Source of the DNA: an uncultured Clostridia bacterium
GTDB taxonomy: Bacteria; Bacillota; Clostridia; TANB77; CAG-508
Length of the DNA: 5,667 nucleotides
Direction of reading: 5' to 3'
Assembly: GCA_934177485.1 (NCBI GenBank)
Contig: CAKPPF010000016.1
Coordinates: 1 to 5,667, forward strand
Below are positions 5,580-5,667 of this stretch, piece by piece. How positions within the stretch are numbered: the first letter of the stretch is position 1; every line of letters starts with the position of its first letter. Position numbers and translations under genes: made by a program. Under the pieces are notes generated by a model. It worked only from the letters and a program-made list of their open reading frames with translations. It ran no database searches and was not told the origin of the DNA.

Positions 5580-5608
5580 TTGTCATTGGGGACGGAGTTT
5601 TTTGACAA
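5580..5608. repeat. REP-like inverted repeat with GGGGACGG core
   Basis: TTGTCA (5580-5585) and TGACAA (5603-5608) are exact reverse complements flanking TTGGGGACGGAG and a T-run. The core GGGGACGG with this flank resembles repeats spread by REP-associated (Y1, IS200-like) transposases in Firmicutes and other bacteria, as I remember them. No transposase gene is present, so this would be a passive copy. Its GC-rich core stands out in the surrounding AT-rich DNA. Confidence 0.5.
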
Positions 5609-5667
5609 CATGAGTAAGTAATATTTAGTAAAAAAGAACAAAAACAGATAATTATTAAAACAAATTA

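Overview
The window is very AT-rich DNA with strong AGGAGG-type ribosome binding sites, AAA/AGA-dominated codon use and no in-frame TGA inside the long genes. This points to a low-GC Firmicute, most likely a clostridial-type gut anaerobe using the standard bacterial code. The species cannot be named from the sequence. The layout looks like an accessory, patchwork region: a gene stump, an orphan DNA-binding gene, a structured non-coding patch, then a string of small enzyme genes all on the plus strand.

Positions 1-105 hold the tail of a truncated peroxiredoxin reading frame that loses homology exactly where the catalytic cysteine should be. A dif-like 11+6+11 site (120-147) and a pair of 8-bp repeats (180-198) lie between this stump and a winged-helix gene (219-641) of the type found in plasmid, phage and conjugative-element replication or regulatory modules.

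Positions 642-1037 carry no conventional gene. They hold a possible promoter, a dyad that puts a perfect Shine-Dalgarno sequence in its loop, a short ORF starting with a run of ten A, and a block that is about 43% GC (52 of 120 bases at 761-880), next to DNA at about 18% GC (22 of 120 at 881-1000). The GC-rich block folds on paper into three consecutive hairpins, so it is a candidate undescribed structured RNA. A good extended -10 promoter (988-1016) then starts the next transcription unit.

Positions 1038-5501 encode, in order: a ParB/sulfiredoxin-fold-like protein with a DGAHR motif; a membrane family 2 glycosyltransferase; a P-loop nucleoside/nucleotide-type kinase broken by a frameshift; a histidine phosphatase with all its catalytic residues; and an HD-domain phosphohydrolase. 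A weak terminator-like hairpin separates the first two genes, and a strong intrinsic terminator follows the last. The first pair suggests surface-carbohydrate synthesis. The last three form a kinase/phosphatase/HD set that probably acts on nucleotides or another small phosphorylated metabolite; that reading is inference.

The kinase frameshift falls at the only in-frame CGG codon in the window. Downstream of the terminator, a short inverted repeat with a GGGGACGG core (5580-5608) resembles the REP-like repeats moved by Y1 transposases.
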